64,000 bases of DNA from DATAOG01 sp963753685 (GCA_963753685.1 CAVWDE010000021.1:1-64000), one strand, 5' to 3'. Positions 8,898 to 18,350 are shown, counted from the first letter of the stretch. Notes: generated by a model not told the origin, from the letters alone. Program-made: numbers and translations.

Positions 8898-10151
8898 TCA
8901 CAGCCCGTCCAATGTGTACAGCGACTGGGCGGTGCGGACGCCGCGGAGCGCGAAGCGGCCGATCGAGACCAGGCGGTCGGCGGACTGGCTGGCAGCGCGC
9001 GCGAAGGCTTCCGAGATCAACAGGTTGCGGTCGTGCTGGCCGCACAGCGCCTCGATCCGCGCCGCCTCGTTGACCGCCGGCCCGATCACGGTGAAGTCGA
9101 GCCGGTCGGTGCTGCCGACGTTGCCGTAGTAGACATCGCCCAGATGCAGCACCAGGTCGAGGTCCATGATCGGCTGCTCGGCCCGGGCGCGCTCGGCGCT
9201 CAGCGCCCGGACCTCGCCCAGCGTCTTGGCGGCGGCATCGAGCGCCAGCTCGCAGACTTCGGCGGCCGGGCGGCCGTTGAGCGGGAAGGTCGCGAGCAGG
9301 CCGTCGCCCAGGAACTTCAGCACCTGGCCGCCGAAGGCGTCGATGTTCGGCACCAGGCAGTCGAAGTAGCCGTTCAGCATGTCGACCACGCGCTCGCGCT
9401 CGAGGCGATCGGTGCTGGCCGTGAAGCCGCGCAGGTCGGCGTAAAAGATGACCGCGGAGATCACGTCGAGCATGCCGCGCCGGATCTCGCCGTTGAGGAC
9501 CCGCCGCCCGGCCTCGGGGCCGACGTAGGTGTCGAGCAGATTGACCGCGATGTCGTAGCCGAGCCGCGCCTGCAGGGCCAGCGCGAGACGCGGCATCAGA
9601 TGCTTGAGCGCCGCGAGGTCGCCGTCGGTGAAGCCGCCCGCCCGCTTGGTGGTCCAGGACGAGATCAGGCCGGTCTTGTCGTCGAGGCTGCCGTTGACCC
9701 CGAACCAGGTGCGCTGGGCAAGATAGTCGGTGGCGCCGTCCTGGCGGAATTCCTCGAGCAGCGGGAACTCGACCGGCTCGTTGACGTCCAGGCGCACGCG
9801 CAGATCGTTGACGCCGAGGTCGACCATGCGCTTGAACGGGCTCGAGAGATAGCCCTCCGCCGGGGTCAGCCTATGGATGTAGACGTCGGTGCTGATGCCC
9901 CGGTCGGGGTGCCAGGAGGCGCCCATGCCGCGAAAGCGGGGGTGCAGGGTCTGGGCGCTGACGTAGCCGCGCCAGATCGGCACGTCCAGCGCCACGAGGC
10001 GCTCGCAGAAGCCCTCGACCAGGCTCTCGAAGCTGACCCTGAGCAGGCCCTGCTCGACCAGCCAGTCGGTGATCCGACTGATCTCGGGACGATAGGCTGC
10101 TGTGAGCATGGTCGCCTCGCCTGCCAAGCCTCGCTCCAGGACCCGTGACAT
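8898..10151 (-). CDS. Class III adenylate/guanylate cyclase
   Basis: A 417-residue soluble cyclase. The C-terminal domain (about 225-400) carries FYADLRGFT and FLGDGLLATF with the two metal aspartates and GPAVNEAARIEAL with the Asn/Arg pair, so it should be catalytic. The N-terminal 200 residues have no CxxC pairs and look like the putative sensor part seen in a group of rhizobial and rhodospirillal cyclases (GMGASWHPDRG, WFGVNGSLDDKTG). No membrane segment is visible. The start at 10151 follows a good GGGAGG site. Together with the cyclase at 1142 it gives two soluble cyclases within 10 kb, with different N-terminal inputs. Confidence 0.88.
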   Translation of the reverse strand: MSRVLERGLAGEATMLTAAYRPEISRITDWLVEQGLLRVSFESLVEGFCERLVALDVPIWRGYVSAQTLHPRFRGMGASWHPDRGISTDVYIHRLTPAEGYLSSPFKRMVDLGVNDLRVRLDVNEPVEFPLLEEFRQDGATDYLAQRTWFGVNGSLDDKTGLISSWTTKRAGGFTDGDLAALKHLMPRLALALQARLGYDIAVNLLDTYVGPEAGRRVLNGEIRRGMLDVISAVIFYADLRGFTASTDRLERERVVDMLNGYFDCLVPNIDAFGGQVLKFLGDGLLATFPLNGRPAAEVCELALDAAAKTLGEVRALSAERARAEQPIMDLDLVLHLGDVYYGNVGSTDRLDFTVIGPAVNEAARIEALCGQHDRNLLISEAFARAASQSADRLVSIGRFALRGVRTAQSLYTLDGL

Positions 10152-10226
10152 CGGGGAACCTCCCTAATTTGTGCATCGCACAGGCGTCCGCAACGGCCAG
10201 CTTCGCCGCAGGCGCCTCGACGGTGT

Positions 10227-10245
10227 CATGAACAAAACATGAACA
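10227..10245. repeat. Direct repeat CATGAACA, 11-bp spacing
   Basis: CATGAACA occurs at 10227-10234 and again at 10238-10245, about one helical turn apart, in the divergent region between the cyclase gene and the HAD gene. It lies in a small AT-rich patch and could be a regulator site or promoter element, but no partner is known. Confidence 0.3.
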
Positions 10246-10411
10246 TACTAACGCCGCAGGCTCCAGCCGGCAACCCGGAATCAAACCTGCGGGGACGGTC
10301 GATGGGGTGCCGGGCCGGTGCTGGAGGGCGGTGGTGCCGTCCGCTTGCCGGCGTTAGGATCGGGATTCGAGCACCGGACGCGGGGACGCGCAAAGGCGGG
10401 GAGGAGACGGC

Positions 10412-11134
10412 ATGCGGCTTGCCGACTATTCGGTCCTGACCTTCGACTGCTACGGCACGCTGATCGACTGGGAGAGCGGCATCGTGCAGGCGCTTCAGCC
10501 CTGGCTCGAGCGGGCGGGCGTCGGCGCGACCCGCGCGCCGATCCTGGCGGCCTTCGCTGCAGCCGAAGCGCCGCAGCAGGCGGCGACCCCGGATCTGCCC
10601 TATCCGGCGCTGCTCGCGCGCGTCCATGGTGCGATCGCGGCGCATTTCGGCCTCGCGCCGGACCCGCAGGCGGCGCAGGCGTTCGGCGCCTCGATCAAAG
10701 CGTGGCCGGCCTTCCCGGACAGCGCCGAGGCGCTCGCCTATCTGAAGCAGCACTATCGCCTGGTGATCCTCTCGAATGTCGACCGCGCCTCCTTCGCGCA
10801 CAGCAACGAGAAGCTCGGGGTCGCGTTCGATGCCGTCTACACCGCAGAGGACATCGGCTCCTACAAGCCCGATCCGCGCAATTTCGAGTACCTGCTGGCC
10901 CGGCTCGCCGAGCAGGGCATCACCCGGGAGCAGATCCTGCACACCGCAGAATCGCTCTATCACGACCACGTGCCGGCCAAGCGCTTTGGTCTCGCGACCT
11001 GCTGGATCCACCGGCGGGCCGGCCAGGCGGGCCATGGCGCCACCCACCGGCCGGACACCGAGGTTCATCCCGACTTCCGTTTCCCGACCCTTGCCGCGAT
11101 GGCGGCGGCGCGCCGCGCCGAACGCTCCGGATAG
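10412..11134 (+). CDS. HAD superfamily hydrolase, haloacid dehalogenase type II-like
   Basis: A 240-residue HAD hydrolase resembling L-2-haloacid dehalogenases, which replace halogen on 2-haloacids. Motif 1 is TFDCYGTLIDWE with the nucleophile Asp12. Motif 2 is LSNVD, and motif 3 includes the lysine in YKPDPRNF. A conserved serine block follows (HTAESLYHDHVPAK). The aromatic WIHRR segment near the C-terminus is also typical. A start ATG at 10412 follows GGGAGGAG-like purines. The true substrate may be a phosphate ester rather than a haloacid, since family labels are loose. It faces the TIR gene and shares a hairpin terminator with it. Confidence 0.85.
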   Translation: MRLADYSVLTFDCYGTLIDWESGIVQALQPWLERAGVGATRAPILAAFAAAEAPQQAATPDLPYPALLARVHGAIAAHFGLAPDPQAAQAFGASIKAWPAFPDSAEALAYLKQHYRLVILSNVDRASFAHSNEKLGVAFDAVYTAEDIGSYKPDPRNFEYLLARLAEQGITREQILHTAESLYHDHVPAKRFGLATCWIHRRAGQAGHGATHRPDTEVHPDFRFPTLAAMAAARRAERSG

Positions 11135-11152
11135 CTCCGCGATGGCCAGAAC

Positions 11153-11180
11153 CGCCACTCACTCCTCACGGTGAGTGGCG
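11153..11180. terminator. Bidirectional hairpin between HAD and TIR genes
   Basis: CGCCACTCAC and GTGAGTGGCG form a perfect 10-bp stem with an 8-base loop. It lies 19 bp after the HAD stop codon and includes the stop codon of the convergent TIR gene in its left arm. It could end transcription from both sides, although no T-run follows. Confidence 0.6.
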
Positions 11181-12661
11181 TCGGCCTGGACCAGCTCGCC
11201 CAGGCGCTTGGCGGCCAGTGAAATGAACTCGACATTGACCGAATCGAGCTCCTTGAGGACGGCCGCGAAGGCGGGGACGTCGCCAGTATGTGCCGCATCC
11301 TGCAGGCGTTGGCGCATCGTCTGCCAGTGGTCGAACATCGCGCTCACCCGCGCCTGCGCTCCCGGGCCGAAGTCGGCCGGCAGCGCATCCTGATCGTTGA
11401 CCCCGCGGTTGCGCGACTCGATCTCGAGGAGTTTGATCGCTTCCCAAACGGTCGCGAGACCGGTGCTGCCATTGCCGGCGCCGCTACGCCCGTCGCCCTC
11501 GAGCGTCCTCGCCCGGTGCTCGACGAAGTCCTGGAGGCGATCGGCGTCCTTGTAGGGGTCGATGATCTCCCAGCGAAAGCGGTGCGCGAGGTTCAGCGCC
11601 GTGAAGATCCTGGCGACGCTCTTCTCCCGAATGTTGCTCTGGGTGCCGGCGGAGGTCTGCACGAAGCTGATCGAGAAGGTGGCGCTGTTGTCGCCAGTGA
11701 TGTCGACGCGATTGATGACCGGCAGATAGTGGTGTCCATCGGCTGGCGACCGAAACACCGTGTAGGTCGCCGCCACCCGACAGCTGGTCAAGGACTTGGC
11801 GCAGGCCTTATAGATCGCGGGCCAGAATGTCGCATCGAGGTTCTGGCGAAGATCAGCATCGAGTCGCGTCTGGAACTGCTGCCAAGAAAAGCCGGTGTCG
11901 CCGAGCTCGAACAAGCGCATGGCACTCGAGCCGCGCCAGATGCTGATGCCATCCGGAACCGCTGCCGACCTGAGCAGATTGACGTCGGGCACGTGCAGAT
12001 ACATGACGTTCTCGGGTACGATCGAATCGACGACCAGAAAGCCGACGGCCTGGACGATCTTCCCGGCAGCGTCCTGCCGGGTCGCGCAGGCTTCGTTGGC
12101 GAATACCGAGTTGATCGGCGCCAGGCCCGGATAAGGCGGCTTGCCGAAAATCTCCTTGAAGAACAGATCGAGCTCGTCGGGCTGATCCGGCTGTGGCGGT
12201 TGACATTTGACCGCCTGGTATTTCTTGAGCGGATCGGGCAGCTCGACATTGGGTGGGTAGAGGACGACTAGGCGGTCGGCATCGGGGTAGACCATACCCC
12301 GGAAAATCCCCGCCTCGTGGTGGCACCACGCCCAGTCGTCGTCGACGCCGGAATACAGCAGAATGAACCAGTCGGACTCATACAAGGCCTGTTCGATCTT
12401 GCCCTGCCAATCGTCGCCTTTGGTGATGTTTTCGGACATAAAGACTTCTATGTGACCGGCGGATTGAATACGCAGCACTTCGCGGATCTGGTTAGCCGCT
12501 TTGAAGTCTTTCTTCTTGTGGCTCAAAAAGACGCGAATGAGGTTGCGCTCCCTCGCCCGCCGGCTCTTCTCCTCCTTGACGGCGGAAATGACGTCAACTG
12601 GATGCGCGCCGTTGGGCTTTGTCTGGTAGGGCACCAGTCCGTCGGACAATCCGGTCTGCAT
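11159..12661 (-). CDS. TIR-domain protein with unknown C-terminal region
   Basis: A 500-residue protein with a TIR domain at about 41-165. The visible pieces are IRVFLSHKKKDF (strand A), FMSENITKGDDW (BB-loop area), DWFILLYSG (strand D) and WCHHEAGIF, where Glu116 is in the position of the catalytic glutamate of NAD-cleaving TIR enzymes. Bacterial TIR proteins are often effectors that deplete NAD or make signalling nucleotides in anti-phage defence. The remaining 330 residues were not recognised; they are not obviously STING, SIR2, NB-ARC or WD repeats and may sense the trigger. The start at 12661 was chosen over 12706 because it has an AGGGA site 8 bp upstream. The gene stands alone and its base composition is less GC-rich than its neighbours, suggesting acquisition. 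A role in defence is inference. Confidence 0.8.
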   Translation of the reverse strand: MQTGLSDGLVPYQTKPNGAHPVDVISAVKEEKSRRARERNLIRVFLSHKKKDFKAANQIREVLRIQSAGHIEVFMSENITKGDDWQGKIEQALYESDWFILLYSGVDDDWAWCHHEAGIFRGMVYPDADRLVVLYPPNVELPDPLKKYQAVKCQPPQPDQPDELDLFFKEIFGKPPYPGLAPINSVFANEACATRQDAAGKIVQAVGFLVVDSIVPENVMYLHVPDVNLLRSAAVPDGISIWRGSSAMRLFELGDTGFSWQQFQTRLDADLRQNLDATFWPAIYKACAKSLTSCRVAATYTVFRSPADGHHYLPVINRVDITGDNSATFSISFVQTSAGTQSNIREKSVARIFTALNLAHRFRWEIIDPYKDADRLQDFVEHRARTLEGDGRSGAGNGSTGLATVWEAIKLLEIESRNRGVNDQDALPADFGPGAQARVSAMFDHWQTMRQRLQDAAHTGDVPAFAAVLKELDSVNVEFISLAAKRLGELVQADATHREE

Positions 12662-12992
12662 GGTTTTGATCCCTGTAGGGCGAAACGCCGCGCACGGGCA
12701 ACGCATGGCGCCCGATTGACTATGCTCCGAGGATCGGACGGAACGCGGGCGGTGTCAGTGAGCCCCGTCACACCCTTGGATAGAAAAGTTCTAGGAACTG
12801 AAAACGCTCTCCGGTTGTCGCTGTCCCGAGCGCCGGTCCTAAAGGGAGTTGTCGAGCGTCTCGCCGGCGGTCATAGTCGGCAATCAGAACGCGCGCGGCG
12901 AGCCCGGGGCTTGTCGGAGACGGCGTGCGCGGCTGCCGGCCGGGGACAACCGGACGCGGCCAACGGGGACATCCAACGGGGACGTGGAGACG
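12662..12992. other. Divergent intergenic region, TIR gene / beta-propeller gene
   Basis: About 330 bp carrying the promoters of both divergent genes. It is less GC-rich around 12770-12810 (GATAGAAAAGTTCTAGGAACTGAA). Near the propeller start an ACGGGGACatccA-type sequence repeats (CCAACGGGGAC twice, at 12960-12970 and 12974-12984). No gene or clear operator is seen. Confidence 0.5.
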
Positions 12993-14186
12993 ATGACGAT
13001 GAGCAGGCGGTGCCTCCCTATCTGCGCGGCCGCGGCGGCCTTGGTTGCGCTGCCGGCGATCGCGAGTGCCGAGCTGATGATCGTGGGCAACGATCAGAAG
13101 GTCAGCTGGGATGCTGCCGGCAAGGTGGTGACCGCGGCGCCGGGCGGCGATTCGATCTCGATCGTCGACATCGGCACCGACCCGGAGAAGCCCAAGATCG
13201 TCGCCAATCTGGCGCTGATGAACTCGGTCTTCGGGCCGCCGACCAACCTCGCGATCACCCCCGACGGGACGCTCGCGATCGCCACCAACGCGATGGCCTG
13301 GAGCAAGCAGGACGGCGCCTGGAAGCCCGTGCCCGACAACAAGCTCTACGTGATCGATCTCCAGGCCGACCCGCCGATGCCGATCGCCACGGTCGAGGTC
13401 GGCAAGCAACCCTCGGGGCTGGCGATCAACGCTGCCGGCACCCTCGCGTTGGTCGCCGACCGCGCCGACAATGCGATCAGCGTGCTCGCGATCGACGGCA
13501 AGGAGGTCAAGCTTCTCGATACCGTGAGTGTCGCCGCCGCGGATGCCAAGGCCCAGGTCGCGGCGGTCGCGATCACCCCCGACGGCAAGCGGGCGCTCGC
13601 GGCCAAGTTCGCCGACCACAAGGTGGCCGTGCTCACGATCGACGGCCAGAAGGTGAGCTATAGCGGCTACGACATCCCGGTCGGGCTCTGGCCGTACAAT
13701 CTCGCCATCACGCCGGACGGCAAGCTCGCGCTGACCGCCGACAACGGCAACGCCGGCAGCTCCGACGGCCAGGTCGACACGGTGACCGTGATCGACCTCG
13801 AGGCCGACCCGCCGCGCGCGATCGACAAGGTGGTGGTGGGCGACGCGCCCGAGGGCTTCGCGATCAGCCCGACCGGCAAGATCGCGGTCGCCGTGCTCCT
13901 GAACGGCAGCGGCGGGGTGGCCAAGGACGCCTGGTTCGCCCATCCGGCCGGCAAGGTCGCGGTGCTGACCATCGACGGTAACAAGGTCACCAAGACCGGC
14001 GAGGTCGAGGTCGGCCGTCTGCCCGAGGGCGTCGTGTTCAGCCAGGACGGCAGCCACATTTACGTCGGCAACTTCATCGACAGCAACGTTTCGATCCTCA
14101 AGGTCGACGGCACCCAGGTGACCGATACCGGCAAGAAACTCCAGCTCCCGGGGCAGCCGGCATCGATGCGCGCCAACCACCCCTGA
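12993..14186 (+). CDS. Exported beta-propeller (YVTN/lactonase-like) protein
   Basis: A 397-residue exported protein. It starts at 12993 behind GGAGACG, with a signal peptide (basic MSRR, hydrophobic alanine-rich stretch, cleavage near AIASA-E). The mature part has repeated blades of about 45-50 residues with the pattern A-I-T-P-D-G-K/T-x-A-L, followed by VxVLxIDGxxV, as in YVTN-type seven-bladed propellers. The family includes surface and periplasmic proteins and lactonase-like enzymes; no catalytic set could be identified. Upstream in-frame codons exist, but the signal peptide fixes the start. It stands alone, divergent from the TIR gene. Confidence 0.8.
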   Translation: MTMSRRCLPICAAAAALVALPAIASAELMIVGNDQKVSWDAAGKVVTAAPGGDSISIVDIGTDPEKPKIVANLALMNSVFGPPTNLAITPDGTLAIATNAMAWSKQDGAWKPVPDNKLYVIDLQADPPMPIATVEVGKQPSGLAINAAGTLALVADRADNAISVLAIDGKEVKLLDTVSVAAADAKAQVAAVAITPDGKRALAAKFADHKVAVLTIDGQKVSYSGYDIPVGLWPYNLAITPDGKLALTADNGNAGSSDGQVDTVTVIDLEADPPRAIDKVVVGDAPEGFAISPTGKIAVAVLLNGSGGVAKDAWFAHPAGKVAVLTIDGNKVTKTGEVEVGRLPEGVVFSQDGSHIYVGNFIDSNVSILKVDGTQVTDTGKKLQLPGQPASMRANHP

Positions 14187-14211
14187 GCTCGCGGCCGCTC
14201 GTCGCCCTTTA

Positions 14212-14238
14212 GCCGGACGCCTGGAGCGCTGGTCCGGC
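14212..14238. terminator. Possible hairpin after the beta-propeller gene
   Basis: GCCGGAC and GTCCGGC form a 7-bp stem with a 13-base loop 26 bp after the stop codon. It lies upstream of the GGDEF-EAL gene. The stem is short and there is no T-run. Confidence 0.35.
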
Positions 14239-14298
14239 ATTGCGGAAGCGGCAGCTTTCACGCCGCTTTAAGCTCGGGTTCCTACCCTGCCTCGGGCC

Positions 14299-16299
14299 AT
14301 GGCGCCCGAGGGTCCCGGCATGCCGTCCGGATCGATTGTCAAGCAGGCGACCGCGAAGGCCCGCCGCACGGTCGGGCTGGCGCTGGTCGGCGCCGCGCTG
14401 ATCGTCAGCGGCGTGCTCCTGGAGCGGGTCGCCTATCAGCGCGAGCAGAACGCGGCCACCGAGCGGCTGATCGAGGCGCAGCAGGCGGCGGACCGGATCC
14501 TGCTCGCCGACGAGCGCCTGACGATGTCCGCCAACATGGCCGCGGCGACCGGCGAGCAGCGCTGGATCAATCGCTACGACGCCAACATTCCGGTCATCGA
14601 CGAGGCGATCCGCGCCGCGGGCGAGCTGGCGCCGGCCAGCGTCGCCGACCAGTTCGACGCCGAGACGCGGGTCGCCAACGATCGCCTGGTCGAGCTCGAG
14701 CGCTCCTCGTTCGACGCGGTCCACGCCGGGCGCATCCGGACCGCGCGCGCGATCCTCGACGGCGCGGCCTACGCCGAGCACAAGCACACCCTCAGCGACG
14801 GCACCAGCCGCTTCATCGCCAGCGTGATCGGCAGCGTGCGCGCCGAGCTCAAGGCGGTCGGCAGCCGCGCCCTGGTCTTCATGTGCCTGGTCTTGCTGGC
14901 CTCAGGGGTTGGCGCGAGCCTGCTGTGGCGGCAGCTCAACGTCAGCCTGGCGAAGTCGGAAGCCGCCTTCCTCGAGGCCGAGAGCACGATTCGCGATCTG
15001 GCGCTGAACGACGTTCTGACCGGCATCTCCAATCGCCGGGCCCTGTGCGAGTCTCTGAAGAGCGCGCTCGCCGAGGCCGGTCGCGCCGGCAGCAAGGTCG
15101 CCTTGCTGATGATCGATCTCGACCGCTTCAAGCCGGTCAACGACCGCCATGGCCACGTGATCGGCGATCTGGTGCTCAAGGAGGTCGCCGAGCGGCTGAG
15201 CCACGTTCTGCGCGCGGGCGAGCTGCGGGCGCGCTATGGCGGCGATGAGTTCGTCGCGGTCGTCGAGTACCGGAGCGACGATCACATCGGCGCGCGCATC
15301 GGCCGGCGCCTGGTCGAGGCCCTGTCCGCCCCGATGACCTTCGACGACACCACCGTTCAGATCGGCGCCAGCATCGGAATCGCGGTCTATCCGACCGACG
15401 CGGCCCACGACGGCGAGCTCCTGCGCAAGGCGGATGTCGCCCTCTACCGCGCCAAGCGGGACGGCCGCGGGATGGTTTGGGCGTACAACCCGAGCATGGA
15501 CGTCGACATCGACGCTCAGACCGCGCTCGAGGACGAGCTTCGAGCCGGGATCGCGGCGGGCCAGCTGGTGCCCTACTTCCAGCCGCTGGTCGATCTCAGG
15601 AGCGGGGCGATTCGCGGCTTCGAGGTGCTCTGCCGCTGGCGCCACCCGACCCGCGGCCTGCTGCCGCCCACCGACTTCATTCCGCTGGCCGAGACCACCG
15701 GGCTGATCGACGATCTGACCATGGCCGTGCTGCGCACCGCCTGTCTGGAAGCCCGCCGCCTGCCGCCCTCAGTGACGCTCGCCGTCAATGTCGCGCCGCA
15801 ACAGATTCAGGACGAGCGGCTGCCGGAGAAGATCCTGGCCGTGCTCGCGGACACCGGCTTCCCGCCCGCCCGGCTGGAGATCGAGCTGACCGAGAACGCG
15901 CTGATCAGCGACCTCGGCGCCGCCAAACGGGTGATCATGCTCCTCAAGGCGGTCGGGATCAGCATTTCGCTGGACGACTTCGGCACCGGCTACTCCAGCC
16001 TGTGGCACCTGTCCGAGCTGCCGTTCGACAAGATCAAGATCGACCGCTCGTTCATCAGGACTTTGCACGAGCGCCAGGAGAGCGCCAAGATCGTCACCGC
16101 GATCGTCGGCCTCGGCAAGAGCCTGGGCGTGCCGACCATCGCCGAGGGCGTCGAGAGCGCGCGCGACGCCGAGTTCCTGCGCCGGATCGGCTGCTCGACC
16201 GCCCAGGGCTACTACTTCTCGAAGCCCTTGCTGAGCCTCGAGGCTATCGGGCTCAAGAAGCTCGAGCTTGCCGCCGAGGCCGAGCCGGCGGTCGCCTGA
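14299..16299 (+). CDS. Membrane-anchored GGDEF-EAL protein (cyclic-di-GMP turnover)
   Basis: A 666-residue protein for making and/or degrading cyclic di-GMP. An N-terminal membrane helix (about 25-45) and a second one (about 190-212) flank a helical periplasmic sensor domain of roughly 145 residues, a chemoreceptor-like arrangement. The GGDEF domain has an intact RYGGDEF active site near residue 315. The EAL domain has FEVLCRWRHP (EVL in place of EAL, a tolerated variant), ELTENALI, DDFGTGYSSL, KIDRSF and AEGVES, so its metal and base residues are present. Both activities are possible. It is a single gene between the propeller gene and the convergent esterase gene. Confidence 0.9.
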   Translation: MAPEGPGMPSGSIVKQATAKARRTVGLALVGAALIVSGVLLERVAYQREQNAATERLIEAQQAADRILLADERLTMSANMAAATGEQRWINRYDANIPVIDEAIRAAGELAPASVADQFDAETRVANDRLVELERSSFDAVHAGRIRTARAILDGAAYAEHKHTLSDGTSRFIASVIGSVRAELKAVGSRALVFMCLVLLASGVGASLLWRQLNVSLAKSEAAFLEAESTIRDLALNDVLTGISNRRALCESLKSALAEAGRAGSKVALLMIDLDRFKPVNDRHGHVIGDLVLKEVAERLSHVLRAGELRARYGGDEFVAVVEYRSDDHIGARIGRRLVEALSAPMTFDDTTVQIGASIGIAVYPTDAAHDGELLRKADVALYRAKRDGRGMVWAYNPSMDVDIDAQTALEDELRAGIAAGQLVPYFQPLVDLRSGAIRGFEVLCRWRHPTRGLLPPTDFIPLAETTGLIDDLTMAVLRTACLEARRLPPSVTLAVNVAPQQIQDERLPEKILAVLADTGFPPARLEIELTENALISDLGAAKRVIMLLKAVGISISLDDFGTGYSSLWHLSELPFDKIKIDRSFIRTLHERQESAKIVTAIVGLGKSLGVPTIAEGVESARDAEFLRRIGCSTAQGYYFSKPLLSLEAIGLKKLELAAEAEPAVA

Positions 16300-16390
16300 G
16301 CGCGAGCCGCCGACGCCGGGACGGAAGCCGGCCCCGCTGATCCGCAGCCCGCGGGCAGCCGGCGCGGGAGGTGCGGCGGCACTCGGTTGC

Positions 16391-17365
16391 TCAGTCGCCG
16401 CCGTCGTCGGAGCCCGCCAACCGCTCGCGCAGCCAGGCGGCCATGGCCTCGATATGGTCCTTGGCGACATCCAGCATCCGGGTCATCTGGATCGAGGCGT
16501 GGGTGACGCCCGGCCACAGGACATAGCGGTGGGGGACGGCGGCCGCCTCGAGCCTGGCGACCAGCGCGGTGCTGTCGTCGAGCAGCGGGTCGAGCTCGGC
16601 CGCGGTCACCATGAGCGGCGGCAGGCCCGCGAGCTCGGCCAGCAGCGGCACCGCGAGCGGGTTGCGGTTGTCGGCCTGGTCCTTGATGTAGTGGTTCCAG
16701 AACCAGCGCATGTCGTCCCGTGACAGGATGTAGCTGCCATCGCCGAACGCCTTTTGCGAGGCGGTCTGCAAATCCTCGGTGTAGGCGGCGTAGGCGCCGT
16801 AGATCAGGAGGCCCGCGAGCAGCGGCCTCTCGCCCTGATCGCGCCGGCTGAGCAGCGCAGCCAGCGCCAGGTTGGCGCCGGCGCTGTCGCCGCCGATCGC
16901 CAGGCGCGAGGTGTCGATCCCCCAGTCGCCGCCATGGGCGCCGAGCCAGCGGACGGCGGCGGCGCAATCCTCGAGGCCGGCCGGGAACTTGTGCTCCGGT
17001 GCCAGGCGATAGTCGACGCTCGCGACCAGGAAACCGCCCGCCTGGGCGAGGCGCCGGCAGACGCCGTCATGGGTATCGAGGCTGCAGATCACCCAGCCGC
17101 CGCCGTGGACGTAGATCAGGCACGGCGCCGGGCGCGCGACGCCCGGATCGTACAGGCGGATGCGCAGCGGCCCGCCCGGCCCCGGGATCTCGTGGTTGTA
17201 GACCGCCCAGAGGACCGGCCGGTCGGCGTTCCAGAACGCCTCGGTCGTGGCGCTGGTCTGTGCCCTGGCCTCGATGGGCGAGAGCGAGGTGCGCTCCGGG
17301 CGCCCCTTCAAGGCCTCGGCGATCAGGGCCAGGATGGCCGCCATCTGCGGGTTCGGCTCGGGCAT
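16391..17365 (-). CDS. Alpha/beta hydrolase, hormone-sensitive-lipase family esterase
   Basis: A 324-residue carboxylesterase of the HSL (family IV) group. The oxyanion motif HGGGW is at 87-91 and the nucleophile motif GDSAG at 159-163 with Ser161. The acid is expected in ELDPLLDDS and the histidine in GVTHASIQM near the C-terminus. No signal peptide is seen, so it is cytoplasmic and probably cleaves short-chain esters. Start at 17365; it is divergent from the metallo-hydrolase gene at 17490. Confidence 0.9.
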   Translation of the reverse strand: MPEPNPQMAAILALIAEALKGRPERTSLSPIEARAQTSATTEAFWNADRPVLWAVYNHEIPGPGGPLRIRLYDPGVARPAPCLIYVHGGGWVICSLDTHDGVCRRLAQAGGFLVASVDYRLAPEHKFPAGLEDCAAAVRWLGAHGGDWGIDTSRLAIGGDSAGANLALAALLSRRDQGERPLLAGLLIYGAYAAYTEDLQTASQKAFGDGSYILSRDDMRWFWNHYIKDQADNRNPLAVPLLAELAGLPPLMVTAAELDPLLDDSTALVARLEAAAVPHRYVLWPGVTHASIQMTRMLDVAKDHIEAMAAWLRERLAGSDDGGD

Positions 17366-17489
17366 TCGTCACTTCCTCCGTGGCCGCTCGGCGCGGGCTT
17401 GTTCTGCGCGGCGCAGCGGCTAGGGTTCAACAGCGGGCCGGCCTTGTCGAGTCCCGCACAAGGCAGCCGGCCGGGCGGAGGAGGGGGCA

Positions 17490-18313
17490 ATGACGAAGCA
17501 GGTCGCGGACACGTTCGTGGCGGACTCCCGGGGCGCTGGCTGCTCGCCTGCCTCGCGGTGCTGGGATCGGCCGCCGTCGCCAGCCCGGCCTCGGCGCAAT
17601 GCTTCCCGGTTGCCGACGGCCCGGCGCGCATCGTGCCGGCGGCCGAGCAACGCGCCGCCGTGCCGGCCGGCAGCGTCCGCCTGACCTTCCTCGGCCATTC
17701 CAGCTTCCTGATCGAGACCCCGGCCGGGGCGAGCGCCGTCACCGACTACAACGGCTTCCTCGGCGGCTTCGAGCCGCCCGCGATCGCGACCATGAACAAC
17801 GCGCACGAGACCCACTACACCGACCATCCCGATCCCCGGATCGAGCACGTGCTGCGCGGCTGGGATCCGGGCGGCGGCATCGCCCGCCACGACCTCATCT
17901 ACCTCGACCTGCACGTCCGCAACGTGCCGACCAACGTGCGCGAGGCGGGCGGCGTGCGGGTCAACGGCAACTCGATCTTCGTGTTCGAGAGCCAGGGGCT
18001 GTGCATCGCCCATCTCGGCCACCTGCACCACCTCTTGACCGACGTCCACCTCGGCGAGCTCGGCCAGATCGACGTGCTCCTGGTGCCGGTCGACGGCAGC
18101 TTCACCATGGCCCAGGAGCTGATGGTCGAGGTGATCGAGCAGATCCGGCCGGCGCTGGTCATCCCGATGCACTATTTCAGCCCGTTCACGCTCGCCCGTT
18201 TTCTCGAGCTGGTGCGCGCGAGCCACGAGGTCGTGATCAGCCAGACGCCGACCGTCACGCTCGCGCGCGCGACCTTGCCCTGGCACCAGGTCCTGGTCCT
18301 GCCGGGCGGCTGA
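17490..18313 (+). pseudogene. Exported metallo-beta-lactamase-fold hydrolase, frameshift in the signal peptide
   Basis: MBL-fold protein with a secretion signal. The mature part starts near ASAQCFPV and shows the MBL opening VRLTFLGHSSFLIETPAG. The metal site reads NNAHETHYTDHPDP, a spacing H-x-x-H-x-x-D-H in place of the classical H-x-H-x-D-H. Later histidines are in AHLGHLHHLL and IPMHYFSPF. The in-frame upstream stretch has no start codon, but an ATG at 17490 with a GGAGG-type site lies one frame off. One missing G in the run at 17530-17533 would join MTKQVADTF to the signal peptide (274 residues). Substrate unknown; relatives resemble UlaG-like lactonases. Confidence 0.75.
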
Positions 18314-18350
18314 TCGGGACGCGACCAACTGCCGCGGGCCGCCTCCCGCT

